From a virus, in IMG/VR virus record IMGVR_UViG_3300042902_000025, positions 1 to 27,460 of that record: 27,460 bases of DNA. One strand, given 5' to 3'. Positions 20,518-27,460 of the stretch are shown in pieces (within the stretch, counting starts at the first letter, position 1; the number at the start of each line of letters is the position of its first letter). Below the pieces are notes generated by a model. That model was not told the origin of the DNA. It was given only the letters and a program-made list of their open reading frames with translations, and made no database searches. The position numbers and the translations under genes were made by a program.

Positions 20518-20743
20518 CATCACACACAGCGTTAAATATATCAATGAACCGTGCGCCTGATTCTAGGGTTGCTGGCGTGTCTTTAACAGAGTAGGTAGGC
20601 AATTCCCTCTCTAACTCTCTACAAATTGTCCTAGAGGTCTCTGAGCCGCTTGGCAACGCGCAACCGTTCAATAGCAGTACGGTTGTCACCGTCAGCCCTG
20701 CGAACCCTATCCGCCAAATCTTCAATTGTCCTTGCTTGTGCAT
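20501..20743 (-). CDS. Outer-membrane spanin (Rz1-like lipoprotein), 80 aa
   Basis: Signal-like hydrophobic segment GFAGLTVTTVLLLNGC ends in lipobox L-N-G-C (Cys28), so it should be lipid-anchored in the outer membrane. The mature part is short and contains two further Cys (C41, C74). It overlaps the Rz-like gene out of frame by 113 bases, the classic embedded Rz/Rz1 arrangement. With the inner-membrane partner it fuses membranes in the last step of Gram-negative host lysis. Confidence 0.82.
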   Translation of the reverse strand: MHKQGQLKIWRIGFAGLTVTTVLLLNGCALPSGSETSRTICRELERELPTYSVKDTPATLESGARFIDIFNAVCDVANPR

Positions 20744-20876
20744 TATCAGCCTCTCTCATAGAATTTTCTGCTGCGTCATAACCTTGCTTACGCCCCGCTA
20801 AATAAATCGCTAGAGCGCCCAATAAAGCGCCCGTAGCGGCAATTATGTAGCCTTTGAATCTCAGCCAGATTGCCAT
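20631..20876 (-). CDS. Inner-membrane spanin (Rz-like), 81 aa
   Basis: N-terminal membrane helix GYIIAATGALLGALAIYLAG (residues 9-28) is followed by a charged coiled coil (AENSMREADNAQARTIEDLA and DNRTAIERLRVAKRL). One membrane helix plus periplasmic coiled coil is the i-spanin plan; the protein is short compared with lambda Rz. It overlaps the endolysin stop by 16 bases and the Rz1-like gene by 113. Confidence 0.8.
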   Translation of the reverse strand: MAIWLRFKGYIIAATGALLGALAIYLAGRKQGYDAAENSMREADNAQARTIEDLADRVRRADGDNRTAIERLRVAKRLRDL

Positions 20877-21292
20877 ACACCTGTCCTCATTTGTTGAACC
20901 ATTTCTTGTGCCCGATTAGGTGTTTGTTGCGCCCATAATGATTCCAACATATTGTCTGCCGCACCATTATAGTTACCCGCTTCAATGAGTCTTAGGGTAT
21001 TCTTAAATTGTCGCACACCATGTACGCCCATTTGGAAAGCCATGTTAAGTAAAACCGCTTGCCGTGGTTCATCAAGAGTCTTAAAGAACGATAAGTAATG
21101 TGTAAGACTTTCATATACACCATTTACGTCATTTGCAAGCAAATACTCTGCTTCATCTTTTGTTATGCCACCGTTCTTTTCTTTGTCAATTAAGCGCCCA
21201 TATCCAATCGTTAAATAGCCTAAACTATCTTTATATGCGTGGCTTACAAACCCTTCATGTCGTCTTAATTGCTTAGTCGTTTTGGCTATCAA
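20861..21292 (-). CDS. Endolysin, T4-lysozyme-like (GH24), 143 aa
   Basis: Muramidase that cuts peptidoglycan. From the TTG start at 21292, E13 in RRHEGFVSHAYK, then Asp nine residues on (YKDSLG) and Thr six further (YLTIGYG), reproduce the Glu-Asp-Thr spacing of T4 lysozyme (E11, D20, T26). C-terminal text has AVLLNMAFQMGVHGVRQF and NRAQEMVQQMRTGVWQSG. An ATG-initiated frame reaches 21424, but its extra 44 residues are Ser-rich, lie opposite the holin frame and lack a signal anchor. I therefore prefer the TTG that leaves a 20-base overlap. The longer start cannot be excluded. Confidence 0.85.
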   Translation of the reverse strand: MIAKTTKQLRRHEGFVSHAYKDSLGYLTIGYGRLIDKEKNGGITKDEAEYLLANDVNGVYESLTHYLSFFKTLDEPRQAVLLNMAFQMGVHGVRQFKNTLRLIEAGNYNGAADNMLESLWAQQTPNRAQEMVQQMRTGVWQSG

Positions 21293-21524
21293 GTTTTGAT
21301 TGCTTGATGACGCGAGCGATTGGGGAGGCAACGATACAGACAATGGCGATGACTCGGAGGATTTCGTCACCGACTTGGTTTGTGATTTGTTCGGGGAGAA
21401 CAGAGATAACAGTTGCGACAGCATTTGGGAACGCCTCCAATAAAGTTAAGATTGCACCGCCAATTATAGACAAACGTACCGACCACCACTTAAACCAATC
21501 TTTAACATCAGGGACTAAAGTCAT
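21273..21524 (-). CDS. Holin, two membrane helices, 83 aa
   Basis: Membrane segments lie about residues 16-31 (VRLSIIGGAILTLLEAFP) and 54-70 (EILRVIAIVCIVASPIA), with a short loop containing PEQITNQVGD and a basic C-terminus KQSK. Small size, two helices and location before the endolysin identify a class II-type holin, which sets lysis time by making inner-membrane holes. It overlaps the metallophosphoesterase gene by four bases. Confidence 0.8.
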   Translation of the reverse strand: MTLVPDVKDWFKWWSVRLSIIGGAILTLLEAFPNAVATVISVLPEQITNQVGDEILRVIAIVCIVASPIARVIKQSKLDSQND

Positions 21525-22462
21525 ACAGGTTGACCTCTAAAGTAAGCAATGTCATCAAGCACCGCACAAAATTCAGGCTGAATCAATCTACCGTTGCGAA
21601 TAGACAACACGGCAAAGCCTGAACAATGGTTTTTAGGATTATCTTCACCGTAACCCATGTGGTCACCATCTGTCTCAGCTAACGTGCCTGTGTCTACTCC
21701 CCACCTCGTGCCGTTATAATCCGACAAAATGGTGGCTTGTAATCTATGTAGATGGCCTGTCACTATTGAAGTTCCTGATTTCAAGGCATTATTGTAAGTT
21801 GCATGAAGACCATTATTGTACCGATGCTTAATCATCAAGTTACGGTTGACCATAACCGACATACAGAATAGCCAGCGTGGGAAATGGTCTTTCAGCGAAA
21901 AGCCTTGCAGTCCTTCATACTCAGGTGTAAGGTTAGCAAGTTTCGACTCGAACCGCATATCGTGGTTACCGAGCGAAAAAATAAGTTTAGCGTTACCTGC
22001 GACTTTCTCTATCTCGTTCAGTCTATCTGCAACCGCTTCTAGCTCTTCCTTAACGGTTGGCATCTTAACAGTTGACCAAGATGCTTTAGGGTAGCGTGAG
22101 ATTGATGCGCCATCTACGGCATCGCCATTCATTATGATAATTTCAGGCTTGTGTTTTTTAACAAGTTTTACGAACGCTTGGTGGGCTGTAGATACTTCGT
22201 CAGGCCAGTAATGTGCGTCACTTGCTACAAAGATGGTGGCATTGTCTATGTCTACATCCATGCGACTCATGTAGTCACGAACGTAATAATCGGCAGCTTC
22301 AGAGTGGTCTGCAACTAAACGTATCTTGTATTTGTTCTCAATTCGTCTGCGTCTAAGGTAAACCCCCCTGACTTCTAGTTTAAGTTTTTTACTGACTGCT
22401 GATGCAGATTTAAGTTGATTCCATGCTTCTATAAAGTCAACATCTTTGATTCTGTCGCTCAT
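21521..22462 (-). CDS. Calcineurin-like metallophosphoesterase, 313 aa
   Basis: Metal-binding motifs in order: DAH at 82-84 (VASDAHYWPD), GDAVD at 113-117, GNHD at 165-168 (SLGNHDMRFE), and GHLH at 236-239 (VTGHLHRLQA). These are the classic two-metal phosphoesterase motifs. The N-terminal 60 residues (AWNQLKSASAVSKKLKLEVR) look like a helix-turn-helix-type DNA contact region. It may act on nucleic acid or nucleotides; related phage genes are common. It is placed between a membrane coiled-coil protein and the lysis genes. The substrate is unknown. Confidence 0.88.
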   Translation of the reverse strand: MSDRIKDVDFIEAWNQLKSASAVSKKLKLEVRGVYLRRRRIENKYKIRLVADHSEAADYYVRDYMSRMDVDIDNATIFVASDAHYWPDEVSTAHQAFVKLVKKHKPEIIIMNGDAVDGASISRYPKASWSTVKMPTVKEELEAVADRLNEIEKVAGNAKLIFSLGNHDMRFESKLANLTPEYEGLQGFSLKDHFPRWLFCMSVMVNRNLMIKHRYNNGLHATYNNALKSGTSIVTGHLHRLQATILSDYNGTRWGVDTGTLAETDGDHMGYGEDNPKNHCSGFAVLSIRNGRLIQPEFCAVLDDIAYFRGQPV

Positions 22463-22473
22463 TCGAACTCCAT

Positions 22474-22746
22474 TTAACGCTTTAAAACACCCTCAATCAC
22501 GACTGCCGTCACTAAACCGACAACAATCCAAATGAGTTTATCTACTAGTCTAAACACAGCACCACGGCTAACGGTGATTTTTTCAATATCAGCAACACGG
22601 TCTTCCATATTTAATTGACGCGCATCATATGTGTCCATGCGGTTAAAGAGCGTGATAATTCGTTCTTCCATCCTTGCTAAAGAAACGACTGCTTCACTTA
22701 GCTTGTCAAGTTTCTGCTCTATGCGTGCAAGTCGTTGCTCTTCCAT
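22474..22746 (-). CDS. Coiled-coil protein with C-terminal membrane helix (XhlA-like), 90 aa
   Basis: Start ATG 22746 preferred over a TTG five codons upstream. RLARIEQKLDKLSEAVVSLA and NMEDRVADIEKITVSRG form a coiled coil; LVDKLIWIVVGLVTAVVIEG near the end is a membrane helix. This layout resembles haemolysin XhlA-type proteins that assist holins. It lies just upstream of the lysis module. A lysis role is inference. Confidence 0.6.
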   Translation of the reverse strand: MEEQRLARIEQKLDKLSEAVVSLARMEERIITLFNRMDTYDARQLNMEDRVADIEKITVSRGAVFRLVDKLIWIVVGLVTAVVIEGVLKR

Positions 22747-22764
22747 GTATGTATCCAACAAAGA

Positions 22765-22782
22765 TGTGTTATTAATAACACA
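22765..22782. promoter_or_regulatory. Perfect 18-bp palindrome before the lysis module
   Basis: TGTGTTATTAATAACACA is a perfect palindrome in the 62-base gap between the virion-protein genes and the lysis-side genes. It could be an operator for a dimeric regulator or a hairpin. No U-tract follows on the - strand (ATCTTTG), so a terminator is unlikely. Confidence 0.45.
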
Positions 22783-22808
22783 AGTTTAATTTAATTTATG
22801 TGAAATAC

Positions 22809-23090
22809 TTAGCTTTTTAATAACTTGTTTTGACTTGCAAGTAATTGACCTGTTGTCGCATTTGCTTGCACCATTTCATTGCGGAACGACTCCACCGCAG
22901 CGCCTGTATGCCGTTGTTGCTGACTGTTTTCAATGGTAAGAATAGGCATCCACGCAATAGCGCAACCCCATTCGTCTATTTCTTTACCCGTGTTTGGGTT
23001 TGTGCCACGAATTTGAGTAAACCATGAGCATTGCATTTGTATGCAATCTTTTTTTAAAAGTGGACAAAACGTACTAGGTTTTAATTCCAT
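22809..23090 (-). CDS. Conserved phage protein with four cysteines, 93 aa
   Basis: MELKPSTFCPLLKKDCIQMQ, then CSWFTQIRGTNPNTGKEIDE and WGCAIAWMPILTIENSQQQR give a Cys set (9, 16, 21, 43) that could bind a metal. The remainder is helical (AAVESFRNEMVQANATTG). I recognise this as a widely shared phage hypothetical found near tail fibre genes. Function unknown. Its ATG shares a base with the tail fibre stop codon. Confidence 0.72.
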   Translation of the reverse strand: MELKPSTFCPLLKKDCIQMQCSWFTQIRGTNPNTGKEIDEWGCAIAWMPILTIENSQQQRHTGAAVESFRNEMVQANATTGQLLASQNKLLKS

Positions 23091-23872
23091 TAGTTCTTAC
23101 TCGCCATAATTACGTCAACATACGACACCGCAAGATTTAAACTGTGGGTGTGAGCATTGCCACCACCAAGAGAACCAGTTGTGCCTGATAAAGTGTGCGT
23201 GTGATTTGCATTTACATCACCTGTCGTGCCTGAGACGGTATGAGAGTGTGCGCCAGCACCTGCTGTAGATTGATTGACGCCACCACCAAAAAAGGTATTT
23301 GGATTGCCTCCACCGCCCGAATAAAGCAAATTTCCTTGATACGCAATACCGTGCGCGTGGTCGCCAATACCACTTGTTGTAGCAGTAAACCCGTGTGCAT
23401 GACCCACGCTATTGCTTCCTGTTGTCGCAGAAAAAGAGTGAGTGTGCGCTGGAATCTGGTCGGTTGTTAGTGTGGTATTATCTACGTTTTGTGAACCAAA
23501 AGCTGTTGTAAAGTCAATAGACCCACCCGTGCCAACTACCCCGCTTACAACACGCAACGCCTTATTGTTATGGGTCGTCAGTTTAGTCCAACCTGTTGGT
23601 GCTGTCGTTTGGTTAAAAAGCAATACTGTATTTGCAGGAAAAGCGTCAACAAGGTTGGAATTAACCGTTGCCGTGCCTGTCACCGCCAAATTGCCACCAA
23701 CGGTTAGACTATCACCCGCGACACCTGTTTGAAAGTCTTTTAACTGAGCCATCAACTCGCGAAAAGCATTGTTTACAAGACCAGGTGACATGCCTTCTGC
23801 GATATTAATGCCGTCTATATCGGTGTTGCCTGATGCCGTTGCATCAAACTCTGATATTTTTGTCTTTGCCAT
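23090..23872 (-). CDS. Tail fibre/collar-type protein with repeated HxH metal motifs, 260 aa
   Basis: N-terminal attachment half (MAKTKISEFDATASGNTDID, VNNAFRELMAQLKDFQ) is followed by a collar-like segment FPANTVLLFNQTTAPTGWTK, as in phage tail collar proteins. The C-terminal half contains six His-x-His pairs (AHTHSF, GHAHGF, DHAHGI, AHSHTV, NHTHTL, AHTHSL) set in Gly/Thr-rich text, the pattern of T4 short and long tail fibre tips where His pairs hold iron inside a needle. It likely forms a trimeric fibre. Length is short-normal for the family. Confidence 0.85.
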   Translation of the reverse strand: MAKTKISEFDATASGNTDIDGINIAEGMSPGLVNNAFRELMAQLKDFQTGVAGDSLTVGGNLAVTGTATVNSNLVDAFPANTVLLFNQTTAPTGWTKLTTHNNKALRVVSGVVGTGGSIDFTTAFGSQNVDNTTLTTDQIPAHTHSFSATTGSNSVGHAHGFTATTSGIGDHAHGIAYQGNLLYSGGGGNPNTFFGGGVNQSTAGAGAHSHTVSGTTGDVNANHTHTLSGTTGSLGGGNAHTHSLNLAVSYVDVIMASKN

Positions 23873-25767
23873 TATTGTTCCAATCCAAATACTGCACCGT
23901 AACCAAGATTAATTGCCTTGCGTTGCAACTCTTTGCTAAGTGGTTCCATAGCGGTTTCACTTGCCTTTGCCATTAAACGACTTGCTAACTTAGGGTCTAA
24001 CATTGCGCTGACTAACAACTCTCGTATCTTGTCGTCTGTGCCATTGTAAAGCCAGTTCATAGGAGCCGCTATCTTTTGCAACACGGAAGGTACGTCACCA
24101 AATATTTGTTTGCCAATAATTCCACCAATCACATTAGCGGTAGACATATTCTTAAACGTGTCAGAGCCAGGCATCTTGGTAGCTCGATTTAATACACCTT
24201 CGTCTAAATCTTTGGCAATTTTATCCAATACAGCAATTTGCGCTTTAGATAAACCCTCAAAGTTCTTGCCGTCTTTTGCCGCACGAATCGCTCTTGCAAA
24301 CGATGGTTGAGACAAAATAAAACTGCCTGGGTTCTGTGGGTCAGGTATTGTGCTAATGACTCGTGACCTAAAATCCTGCGCCGCGCTCATGCTTTCAATG
24401 CCCTTGCTCATAGATGCGTATTTGCGTAAATAGTCTTGATAGCCAGGCGCGGCAGATTCTATAACATCATCAACAGCTTTGATAATATCGTTAAGTTCTT
24501 TACGTGATACTTTGTAAGCTGACGAGGATGGGCCACCTTGACCTGATTTGTCTAATAACCCACGCTCCATAGCCCGTAGGTCTTTACGAATCTCATACAA
24601 GTCTTGTGGCGTGTTAGCTCGTTTTATATCTTGGTAAGCATCTTTCACAACGGCTTGAACAGTACTACGCTTACCTTGTGGCGATTTTAAAATGCTATTA
24701 ACTTGTCTACCAACTATTAAATCAATTGCTGATTTAAAAGTAACTGGGTCAACATTAGACTGTGCAAACGCATTTTCACGCAATGGGTCAGTAATGGCGT
24801 TACGCCGCGCTTCTGCAGCCGTAACATCTTCTACTTCTCTAGCCATGCGGTTAATGATATTCATACGAGCTTGATTGGCAGTAGATTGTTGCTCTGCAAA
24901 TCGACCCGTCATGTCAAGACTCTTAATAGGTGTCTCGGCTGATATTAAGCCTAAGTCTTTAGTAGCCTGTGCGGTAGTTGGCTGATAGCCTGGCACTCTC
25001 TGTTGATAAGATTCCCCACGCTGAATAGAAGACGATGGGTTACGTGCCAATCCTGTTAAGACTTCGCCAGCAATTTTGTCCCTGCCTAAGTCTGTAAACG
25101 GTTGTACCATTTTCTTAACAAGTTGCGGCGTCTTGCTAGCCACCACAGAGCCACCTGTAGGCGCAATCATACCTGCGGCAAGCCCTAACCCCATCTGCGC
25201 TAATGGAGGCGCACCGCCCTCTCTAGCCGCGCCTGATGCACCCGCACCGCCAATCGCGCCCGTTGTCTGTAAGCCTAAGTTTTGCATTAGAGCCGCTAAA
25301 GACTTTGGAGCAAGTGTTTGTGCTAGTTTTGCTGTACCGCCTACTCCTGCCATAGCCGATGCAACGTCTTGCGACACGCGCTCAGTTGGTGTGCGAGGCT
25401 GTGGGACACCTACTTGATTCATTAAGTTTTGTAGAGATTGACTAGCAGGTGGGATGTTTGAGCCTGAAATCATATTGATAAGCTGATTCATTGCATCACC
25501 AGCCATCATCGGGATAGCAGTTGCACCTGTGGCTAAAGCACGACCTGTTAATCCTGCTTGTCTACCAAGACTTTGAACTGCACTTGTGTCAGGTTCAGGT
25601 GCAAATTGGTCTGTAGGGTAAGAGATGCTGATTCCAGGGGCTTGCTCAGTTACCGTATTAGACTGCGGTTGTTGAGAAATTAGTCGCAAAGCGTCATTAG
25701 ACATTTTGCTAAACTCACCTGCGGCAATTGCTTTTAAATCATCGTCAGATAATTGAGAAAAGTCCAT
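23872..25767 (-). CDS. Large virion-internal/ejection-type protein candidate, 631 aa
   Basis: MDFSQLSDDDLKAIAAGEFS is followed by a Ser/Pro-rich stretch and Gly/Ala-rich hydrophobic segments about 75-95 and 165-215 (GAIGGAGASGAAREGGAPPL). The rest is long and helical (RNAITDPLRENAFAQSN, QDLYEIRKDLRAMERGLL, SRKELNDIIKAVDDVIES). Amphipathic helical text with glycine-rich segments just after other tail-internal genes fits a protein ejected with DNA, as in P22/T7-type podoviruses. I see no transglycosylase motif. It shares one base with each neighbour. Confidence 0.65.
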   Translation of the reverse strand: MDFSQLSDDDLKAIAAGEFSKMSNDALRLISQQPQSNTVTEQAPGISISYPTDQFAPEPDTSAVQSLGRQAGLTGRALATGATAIPMMAGDAMNQLINMISGSNIPPASQSLQNLMNQVGVPQPRTPTERVSQDVASAMAGVGGTAKLAQTLAPKSLAALMQNLGLQTTGAIGGAGASGAAREGGAPPLAQMGLGLAAGMIAPTGGSVVASKTPQLVKKMVQPFTDLGRDKIAGEVLTGLARNPSSSIQRGESYQQRVPGYQPTTAQATKDLGLISAETPIKSLDMTGRFAEQQSTANQARMNIINRMAREVEDVTAAEARRNAITDPLRENAFAQSNVDPVTFKSAIDLIVGRQVNSILKSPQGKRSTVQAVVKDAYQDIKRANTPQDLYEIRKDLRAMERGLLDKSGQGGPSSSAYKVSRKELNDIIKAVDDVIESAAPGYQDYLRKYASMSKGIESMSAAQDFRSRVISTIPDPQNPGSFILSQPSFARAIRAAKDGKNFEGLSKAQIAVLDKIAKDLDEGVLNRATKMPGSDTFKNMSTANVIGGIIGKQIFGDVPSVLQKIAAPMNWLYNGTDDKIRELLVSAMLDPKLASRLMAKASETAMEPLSKELQRKAINLGYGAVFGLEQ

Positions 25768-26852
25768 TATTGAATCCCTCTTCGGCGTAATTCCTCCAAC
25801 GCACCTTGTTGCAAGTTCATCACATTTGGTTGTGCTGTTGATGCGCTTTCTTCAATATTGACCGCTTTAATATTTTCAAGTGGGTTTGACAATATTGTTT
25901 TCGGGTCAATATTAAGAGATTTTAATGCGTTTGAATGAACGTTGTACGATTGACTCACCGCAGATTTTTTAGAATTAAGTTTGTTAAACGCTGAATCTAA
26001 AATTTCTTGACGCATTTTTGGCGTTAACTTTTCGCCACTTTGCACCTTTTGTACATAATTTTTAATTCGGTCAGGAATAGATGCAGATTGAAGCAATGTG
26101 TCATATTCGCCCTCACGAACCGTTGATGCTGGGTCAATCATTTTATAAAACCCAAAAACTAAACTAATGTCGTTTATAGGGTTTGGATTTTTAGCAGCAG
26201 AAACAAGAGTTTGATATGTACTTGCAATTGCGCTCGCATCTTCATTTTCTTTGATGTAATTATTTCTTACATTCATCATTTGTTTAGATACAGCGGTGGG
26301 GTCGTTCAAATTAACCGACATATTAGGTGCTGATGCTTGCCGACCTTGTAATTCTCGCTGTTGAACAACTTGTGCAACATTAGCCCTTTGCTCTTGAGTT
26401 AAGTTGCCAACATTCATATCCCCATAAAGTTCTGCGGCTACGTTTCCGTAAGAACCCGTAAACTTCTGTTGCGTGCCTTCCACCTTGTCTGCCATATCAA
26501 GATACAGTTTAGCTTTTGCTGGGTCTGTAGATGCAAACATATTAGCAACTTGTCTATACTTTGAAGCAATTGCTTTAGCATCAGGCGTTTCCCCTTGCTC
26601 ACCACCTTGCATAAAAGACTGTAGCTGTGATTGCGCTTGATTTTGTTGCGATTGCTCTAATCCCTGCTGATATGCTTGAAGACCAGCCATACCTGCTTGA
26701 CCTAAAACTTGACCTGTGCCTACTGGTTGGAACGATGGCCCACTAGCCATTAAACCAGTTAGTCCAGCTTGCAACAAAGCGGAATTAAATGCACTTTTCT
26801 GTTCAGGTTGGTATTCTTCTTCACCCAACAGACCTTGTAAATAATTAGCCAT
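25767..26852 (-). CDS. Virion structural/ejection protein candidate, 361 aa
   Basis: Gly/Gln-rich N-terminus (SALLQAGLTGLMASGPSFQP, GLQAYQQGLEQSQQNQAQSQ), then helical core. Residues about 225-285 contain LVFGFYKMIDPASTVREGEY and IPDRIKNYVQKVQSGEKLTP, a segment I recognise from internal virion proteins of many tailed phages. The C-terminus ends ALEELRRRGIQ. Context between the Gly/Ala-rich protein and the large virion protein supports a role in the ejected complex. Not an enzyme by visible motif. Confidence 0.7.
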   Translation of the reverse strand: MANYLQGLLGEEEYQPEQKSAFNSALLQAGLTGLMASGPSFQPVGTGQVLGQAGMAGLQAYQQGLEQSQQNQAQSQLQSFMQGGEQGETPDAKAIASKYRQVANMFASTDPAKAKLYLDMADKVEGTQQKFTGSYGNVAAELYGDMNVGNLTQEQRANVAQVVQQRELQGRQASAPNMSVNLNDPTAVSKQMMNVRNNYIKENEDASAIASTYQTLVSAAKNPNPINDISLVFGFYKMIDPASTVREGEYDTLLQSASIPDRIKNYVQKVQSGEKLTPKMRQEILDSAFNKLNSKKSAVSQSYNVHSNALKSLNIDPKTILSNPLENIKAVNIEESASTAQPNVMNLQQGALEELRRRGIQ

Positions 26853-26862
26853 GTCGTTGCCT

Positions 26863-27378
26863 TTATAGTAATGAAATAGGTCTATTAGCAGAGCGTCTAC
26901 GAGAGCTTTGCTGTTGATATAATTCTTCTAACGGGTCAGTCATAGCGATAGCTTGCCCTTTCCTAATTGATGGTGCAGACATATCGTCTTGTGGCTGTTT
27001 AGTCCCACCCATCTTTCCTAACATAGGCGCTAAACTTGAAAATGAATCTAATAGCCCTGCCGTTCCCGTTTCCGCGAGAACAGGCGCCACGTTACTTGCA
27101 ACTAGGTGAGGTGCTGCCCAACTAGCGGTAGACGGCAACGCGGCAGAGGCAAACTCAGGCAATAAGCTAGAAGTAATTGTTGATTCTAAGGCAACAGGAA
27201 ATGCTTGCGCCGCACCACCCGCCGCGCCACTAGCACCCCCAGCAACTCCGCCCAAACCGCCACCAATTCCACCCGTAATACCACCCATAAGCGCACCCTG
27301 CAAAGGGTCGCCTCCTGTGAGTGCAGATGTGCCACCACCGATTGCCGCGCCAATTAAGATAGGTTCTAATCCACTCAT
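26863..27378 (-). CDS. Gly/Ala-rich putative ejection protein, 171 aa
   Basis: Residues 5-60 are a run of glycine-zipper-like text (ILIGAAIGGGTSALTGGDPL, then GIGGGLGGVAGGASGAAGG), able to insert into membranes. C-terminal part is charged (EELYQQQSSRRRSANRPI). This resembles small internal virion proteins such as P22 gp7/T7 gp14 functional analogues, inferred from composition and place. GGGGT lies upstream of the ATG. The preceding partial gene is also Gly/Ala-rich. Confidence 0.6.
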   Translation of the reverse strand: MSGLEPILIGAAIGGGTSALTGGDPLQGALMGGITGGIGGGLGGVAGGASGAAGGAAQAFPVALESTITSSLLPEFASAALPSTASWAAPHLVASNVAPVLAETGTAGLLDSFSSLAPMLGKMGGTKQPQDDMSAPSIRKGQAIAMTDPLEELYQQQSSRRRSANRPISLL

Positions 27379-27381
27379 AAG

Positions 27382-27460
27382 TTACCCCAATAATCCAAGA
27401 CCCGCACCAGCCGCAGCGCCAAGAGCGCCGTAGCCTTCAGGTGCTAATGCTGAACCCGCC
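27382..27460 (-). CDS. C-terminal end of a Gly/Ala-rich protein (start beyond window)
   Basis: The - strand frame is open from the right edge to TAA at 27382, encoding AGSALAPEGYGALGAAAGAG followed by LGLLG. Only 25 residues are visible; composition resembles its neighbour. Its end lies three bases before the next ATG region, so it is likely part of the same virion operon. Confidence 0.5.
   Translation of the reverse strand, partial: AGSALAPEGYGALGAAAGAGLGLLG

Noticed and set aside
21293-21424. ATG-initiated 44-residue extension of the endolysin
   Set aside because: Ser-rich text opposite the holin frame, no signal-anchor helix, and a 152-base overlap. A TTG at 21292 gives normal lysozyme length.
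1-27460. Integration module or att site
   Set aside because: No integrase, excisionase or tRNA gene found; recombination genes present are of the annealing/exonuclease type.

Overview
This window is part of a tailed double-stranded DNA phage genome (class Caudoviricetes), or a closely related prophage. Nearly every base is coding, and genes overlap by one to four bases as in phage operons. The head genes resemble those of Escherichia phage SU10/phiEco32-type podoviruses: a SU10-type major capsid protein, a P22-like portal, a SU10-type adaptor and a glutamine-rich acidic scaffold. A two-component Rz/Rz1-type spanin implies a Gram-negative host; the sequence does not identify it further. I see no integrase, no CI-like repressor and no RNA polymerase gene, so lifestyle is undecided and the genome is incomplete at both ends.

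Layout. (1) 1-11182, leftward: a polyvalent-type protein with a zincin motif, small and large terminase, portal, scaffold, capsid, a GT-A-like glycosyltransferase, adaptor, a tail-fibre-associated protein, and a tail spike cut by the left edge. This block starts just beyond an intrinsic terminator (11232-11259). (2) 11296-12867, leftward: a replication cassette with a small protein, a DUF1376-type initiator carrying iteron-like repeats, and a candidate helicase loader. (3) 12868-13132: a divergent control region holding a leftward sigma70-type promoter and an elaborate structured RNA that ends in a U-tract. (4) 13133-20420, rightward: an early operon with small unknown proteins, an Arc-like repressor candidate, a CmoA-like methyltransferase, a DNA cytosine methyltransferase, a PD-(D/E)XK-like protein, an annealing protein/YqaJ exonuclease/SSB recombination set, DUF3310, NinB, a secreted cysteine-rich peptide and a YbcO-like nuclease. 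(5) 20501-27460, leftward: Gly/Ala-rich and ejection-type virion proteins, a tail fibre with HxH motifs, a membrane coiled-coil protein, a metallophosphoesterase, holin, T4-type lysozyme and spanins.

How it fits together. Early rightward genes modify DNA, recombine and regulate. The leftward replication cassette starts replication, possibly from repeats inside the initiator gene. Its expression would have to pass a structured leader and terminator, so the control region could act as a replication switch. Leftward late genes build the head and tail and lyse the cell. The strongest candidate for something undescribed is the 113-nt structured element at 12881-12993. It has its own promoter, a 20/21-bp outer stem enclosing two hairpins, two possible pseudoknots back to its 5' tail, and a U-tract directly before the replication genes.

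No stretch over 300 bases lacks a gene. Functions rest on reading motifs by eye; no database search or folding program was run.
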